A program made the position numbers and the translations under genes. A DNA stretch of 7,261 nucleotides from an uncultured Clostridia bacterium (GTDB lineage: Bacteria > Bacillota > Clostridia > Christensenellales > Aristaeellaceae), in contig CAMJXZ010000161.1 of NCBI GenBank assembly GCA_946409855.1, forward strand, positions 1 to 7,261, read 5' to 3'. The notes beneath the pieces were generated by a model. It saw nothing but the letters and a program-made list of their open reading frames with translations. It was not told the origin of the DNA and did no database searches. Positions 5,319 to 7,261 of the stretch are shown piece by piece. The stretch's first letter is position 1; each line of letters starts with the position of its first letter.

Positions 5319-5702
5319 ATGGCCGTCAGTTTCAACAGCGAATCCGTATTCAACCTCAAACCCATCCCTTTAAGCGAGATACAAAACGACGTCCGCGGCC
5401 TGCTTGTTCAGGGAGAAGAATGCGTCCAGGCCTTCAAAACCGTCCGCGACCAGCTGGTGTTTACCAACAAGCGGATCATCTCCGTCGACATCCAGGGCAT
5501 CACCGGGAAGCGCAAATCCTTTGCCAGCATGCCGTACGCGAAGGTCCAGTATTTTTCCGTGCAGACGCCCGGCTTCCTGGAACTGATCCCCGATTCTGAA
5601 CTGTTCCTGATGTTCAGCAACGGCGCTACCGCCAAGTTTGAATTCAAGGGAAACACCGATATCGGCCAGCTCGGCCGGCTGATCTCGGAGTACATCCTGT
5701 AA
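5319..5702 (+). CDS. Bacterial PH-domain protein
   Basis: This 127-aa protein appears to be a single bacterial pleckstrin-homology domain of the bPH_1 (PF08000) type. Such proteins have a PH-like beta-barrel that often forms ring oligomers, and their function is mostly unknown. The recognisable core is the acidic LLVQGEE at 28-34, then F39-K-T-V-R-D-Q-L-V-F-T-N-K-R-I-I at 39-54, VDIQGITGKR at 56-65, PYAKVQYFSVQTPG at 72-85, and a C-terminal helix ending SEYIL at 123-127. I chose ATG 5319 because GGAGG at 5304-5308 lies ten bases upstream and the family N-terminus fits. The frame is open to 5169, but that part is non-coding in character and holds an inverted repeat. No transmembrane segment is seen. 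The gene stands alone between two terminators, so it is probably its own transcription unit. Confidence 0.88.
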   Translation: MAVSFNSESVFNLKPIPLSEIQNDVRGLLVQGEECVQAFKTVRDQLVFTNKRIISVDIQGITGKRKSFASMPYAKVQYFSVQTPGFLELIPDSELFLMFSNGATAKFEFKGNTDIGQLGRLISEYIL

Positions 5703-5769
5703 CGGTCTGATCCGCCGCACGAAGCGGATTATAATACTGTATTCGCAGCCCTACCGGCAGCCTGCCGTC

Positions 5770-5800
5770 CCCCCTCCGCTCCAGAAGCGAAGGGGGTTTT
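5770..5800 (+). terminator. Intrinsic terminator after the PH-domain gene
   Basis: CCCCCTCCGCT (5770-5780) pairs with AGCGAAGGGGG (5786-5796) with one C-A mismatch and a CCAGA loop, followed by TTTT at 5797-5800. A smaller stem, ATCCGC (5710-5715) with GCGGAT (5724-5729), lies between the stop codon and this element. The tail is short, but the stem is strong. Confidence 0.75.
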
Positions 5801-5869
5801 CGCGCCCCGGCAGACGGATAAACGGGGCGGAAAAACTCTTTCCTTTTTATCGCCATACCGCAATTGATA

Positions 5870-5899
5870 TTGACAAAACGGAAGCAGTTGTGGTACATT
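5870..5899 (+). promoter_or_regulatory. Promoter of the flavin gene unit
   Basis: A perfect -35 TTGACA (5870-5875) is followed after 18 bases by TACATT (5894-5899), which matches the -10 consensus at four of six positions. TG at 5891-5892 sits one base before it, giving an extended -10 element. Transcription would begin around 5906-5907, inside the palindrome described next. The sequence from 5801 to 5869 shows no gene. Confidence 0.7.
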
Positions 5900-5913
5900 T
5901 CATATGATATGAA
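5899..5913. promoter_or_regulatory. 15-bp perfect palindrome at the start site, putative operator
   Basis: TTCATAT-G-ATATGAA is an exact palindrome of two 7-base arms around one base. It begins at the last base of the -10 box and covers the expected transcription start. This placement is typical for a repressor that blocks RNA polymerase. I cannot match the sequence to a specific regulator. Confidence 0.55.
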
Positions 5914-6114
5914 GGGATTGCTGTGTCCGTCCCGGAACGAATCGTGAAAAGAGGGAAGCTCGTCTGGCCAGCCTGCTGAACCGCCGCTGCGGGCTCATCT
6001 GCCCGCGTGTCTGTCGGAAACTGCCTGAACCGGGTTTTTCTTTTTCTTTTCATTCCGGAAAATGACACAGCAGCAGGCCGGAAAGCGCCATGGTGCTTTC
6101 CGGCTGCCGGAAGC
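5914..6114 (+). other. Long 5' leader of the flavin unit, no riboswitch recognised
   Basis: The predicted transcript carries about 225 non-coding bases before the ATG at 6130. The leader includes a GCGGGC-TCATCT-GCCCGC hairpin (5989-6006), a pyrimidine run (6035-6050, mostly T), and a 12-bp hairpin at 6075-6104. I compared it from memory with the FMN, cobalamin, TPP, SAM, lysine and THF riboswitch cores and T-box leaders and found no match. A 12-codon reading frame (ATG 5909, TGA 5945) exists but has no ribosome binding site. The length and structure suggest post-initiation control of unknown type. Confidence 0.4.
6077..6104 (+). promoter_or_regulatory. Strong hairpin just upstream of the RBS
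   Basis: GCCGGAAAGC (6077-6086) pairs exactly with GCTTTCCGGC (6095-6104). The stem can extend inward by one G-U and one C-G pair to a CATG loop. It ends 10 bases before the AAGGAG ribosome binding site (6115-6120). A second CCGGAAA at 6055-6061 could compete for the same TTTCCGG arm (6097-6103), which allows two alternative folds. Confidence 0.5.
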
Positions 6115-6129
6115 AAGGAGTACCGGGAA

Positions 6130-6732
6130 ATGGATCGGATGATCATCTGCAGCACCTCCGCAATGGAAAAGCTGCCCGAGCGGACAGCGGTGTGCCTGGG
6201 GTATTTTGACGGCGTGCACCGCGGCCATCTGGCCCTGCTGGAGGAAGCCGGAAAAATCGCCGGGAAGGAACACCTGACCGTCGCCGTCCATGTGCTGGAC
6301 CGGTCCCCTGCGTCTGTTCTGCATCCTGATCAGCCGGTTCTGCAGCTGACCAGCCTTGCGGAAAAGGCCGCCGTTTTTGAAGCCCACGGCTGCAGAATCC
6401 TGGCGGTCAGCACCTTTGACGAACACTTTCGGATGATGTCCGGCAGGGACTTTTTCAAACGCATCCTGCTGGACCGGCTGAACGCCGGGGCCGTCATCAC
6501 CGGGGACGATCACCGCTTCGGCTATCGGGGCAGCGCGGGGGTCACCGAGCTGGCCGAACTGTGCGCGGAAGCGGGGGTGCTGCTCTCGGTGGTGCCCCGT
6601 CTCACCATGCCGGACGGAACGGTCATCTCCAGTTCCGCCATCCGGGAAGCGCTTCGTCAGGGGGATACCGCCAGGGCGGAAGCCATGCTGGGCCGTCCGG
6701 TCGAAACGCTGTACAATAGCCAAGAGAGGTAG
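6130..6732 (+). CDS. Stand-alone FAD-synthetase (RibF N-terminal) domain protein
   Basis: This 200-aa protein is a nucleotidyltransferase of the RibF N-terminal type (FMN + ATP to FAD + PPi). The motifs are GYFDGVHRGH at 24-33 (the FDGxHxGH ATP-binding signature), GDDHRFGYRGSAG at 125-137, and ISSSAIREALRQGD at 166-179 followed by MLGRP at 186-190. Bifunctional RibF continues here into the riboflavin kinase domain and totals about 300-320 aa. This protein stops within about ten residues of that boundary, at TAG 6730, and no kinase motifs follow in any frame. The segment that in RibF reads like TFDPHP is altered to HVLDRSP (54-60). Start ATG 6130 has AAGGAG at 6115-6120 with 9-base spacing; the frame is open further left but covers the leader hairpin. 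The next gene, 9 bases downstream, is an FMN-binding protein, so a role in providing FAD for flavinylation is plausible. Substrate identity is inferred. Confidence 0.85.
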   Translation: MDRMIICSTSAMEKLPERTAVCLGYFDGVHRGHLALLEEAGKIAGKEHLTVAVHVLDRSPASVLHPDQPVLQLTSLAEKAAVFEAHGCRILAVSTFDEHFRMMSGRDFFKRILLDRLNAGAVITGDDHRFGYRGSAGVTELAELCAEAGVLLSVVPRLTMPDGTVISSSAIREALRQGDTARAEAMLGRPVETLYNSQER

Positions 6733-6741
6733 GAAAGCCAG

Positions 6742-7261
6742 ATGAAAAAATCGTACGCAGCCTGGGCGGTCCTTCTGATCATCGCGCTGGTCGCCAGCTT
6801 TTTGCTGGGCCTGACCAACGAGGTCACGAAGGACAGGATCGCGCAGCAGCAGACGGCCCAGGCAGAGAAAGCCCGTCAGGACCTGCAGCCTGAGGCGGAC
6901 ACCTTTGAAGCGCTGGAGCTCGCGGAGGGAAGCGGGCTGTCCGGCCTGTACGAGGCCAGAAAAGGCGGGGAGCGCATCGGCCTGGTCGCCACCGTCCTGA
7001 CCCAGGGCTTCGGCGGCGAGGTAGAGGTCACCGCCGGCTTCACCAACGAAGCGGCGCTGACCGGCATTTCCGTGGGCGGCGCGAACTTCGCCGAAACCCC
7101 CGGCCTGGGCGCCAAAGCCAAGGACGCCGCCTTTACCGGGCAGTTCCAGGGCAAAACCCCGCGCCTCAGGCTGATCAAGGCGGACGGTGAAAAGGGCGAC
7201 AATACCGTGGACGCCATCACCGCGGCGACCCGCACCTCCACCGCCGTGACCAACGCGGTCA
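6742..7261 (+). CDS. rnfG: RnfG-like FMN-binding membrane protein (partial, 3' end missing)
   Basis: The window shows the first 173 codons; the gene continues past the right edge. Residues 6-24 form a single N-terminal membrane segment, and the rest would be extracytoplasmic. The FMN-binding domain is clear: LYEARKGGERIGLV at 69-82, QGFGGEVEVTAGF at 88-100, ETPGLGAK at 118-125, and DAITAATRTSTAV at 157-169. The last is the flavinylation motif (usually [ST]GATxSS), with Thr163 the expected acceptor for covalently bound FMN. In the Rnf complex this subunit passes electrons between ferredoxin and NAD while ions are pumped. Rnf operons usually run C-D-G-E-A-B, but here the upstream neighbour is an FAD-synthetase-like gene, so it may instead be a stand-alone RnfG-type flavoprotein. 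The start at ATG 6742 follows TAGGAAAG at 6730-6737. Upstream spacing of 9 bases indicates cotranscription. Confidence 0.88.
   Translation, partial: MKKSYAAWAVLLIIALVASFLLGLTNEVTKDRIAQQQTAQAEKARQDLQPEADTFEALELAEGSGLSGLYEARKGGERIGLVATVLTQGFGGEVEVTAGFTNEAALTGISVGGANFAETPGLGAKAKDAAFTGQFQGKTPRLRLIKADGEKGDNTVDAITAATRTSTAVTNAV

Noticed and set aside
5730..5735. Perfect TATAAT after the PH-domain gene
   Set aside because: There is no -35-like sequence 16-18 bases upstream and a terminator follows at 5770, so any transcript would end almost at once.
5909..5947. A 12-codon leader peptide (ATG 5909)
   Set aside because: The ATG lies only a few bases after the predicted transcription start, with no ribosome binding site, and inside the palindrome; there is no run of a single amino acid that would suggest attenuation.
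5914..6129. Known riboswitch (FMN, cobalamin and others) in the flavin leader
   Set aside because: An AGGGAA string and GC hairpins look vaguely riboswitch-like, but the conserved core blocks of the FMN element and of the cobalamin box are absent.

Overview
The window is GC-rich (roughly 60% by eye) and every supported gene lies on the + strand. AGGAGG-type ribosome binding sites are strong, several start codons are non-ATG, and the gene content includes NfeD/FloA, a clostridial-type UDG paralogue, TrmL and an RnfG-like flavoprotein. Together these suggest a high-GC Clostridia-type member of the Bacillota, probably an uncultured or gut-associated anaerobe. The organism assignment is inference from gene types and codon use.

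Positions 1-297 are non-coding. They hold a G-tract-rich stretch, two perfect 10-bp inverted repeats with 3-base loops (73-95, possibly a terminator for a gene to the left, and 145-167), and a good sigma-A-type promoter (209-237). That promoter would start a run of eight closely spaced genes from 298 to 5124: a short protein resembling only the C-terminal domain of the mannitol dehydrogenase/tagaturonate reductase family; trmL (wobble-base tRNA methyltransferase); a 72-aa membrane protein; a family-4 Fe-S uracil-DNA glycosylase; a second UDG-superfamily protein that has lost the Fe-S cysteines and apparently starts at CTG; nfeD; floA (flotillin); and a membrane-anchored, proline-rich protein. 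A clear intrinsic terminator (5141-5171) ends the run. The NfeD/FloA pair and the following protein form a membrane-organisation module. The two UDG-type genes form a DNA-repair pair.

Positions 5319-5702 carry a small bacterial PH-domain protein, set off by a terminator on each side (5141-5171 and 5770-5800).

A second transcription unit begins at about 5870. Its promoter (TTGACA, 18-base spacer, TG-extended TACATT) is overlapped by a perfect 15-bp palindrome that looks like an operator. A leader of roughly 225 bases follows, with a long pyrimidine run and a strong hairpin. The unit then encodes a stand-alone FAD-synthetase (RibF N-terminal) domain without the riboflavin kinase domain, and an RnfG-like FMN-binding membrane protein that runs off the right edge. 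The pair makes sense if the first gene supplies FAD, the donor used by ApbE-type transferases to attach FMN to RnfG-like proteins.

Most genes are recognisable families. The most unusual points are the two domain-truncated enzymes (298-930 and 6130-6732), the UDG pair with complementary Fe-S status, the CTG start, and the palindrome plus structured leader in front of the flavin genes. I do not see a CRISPR array, tRNA, rRNA, insertion sequence or clear defence system.
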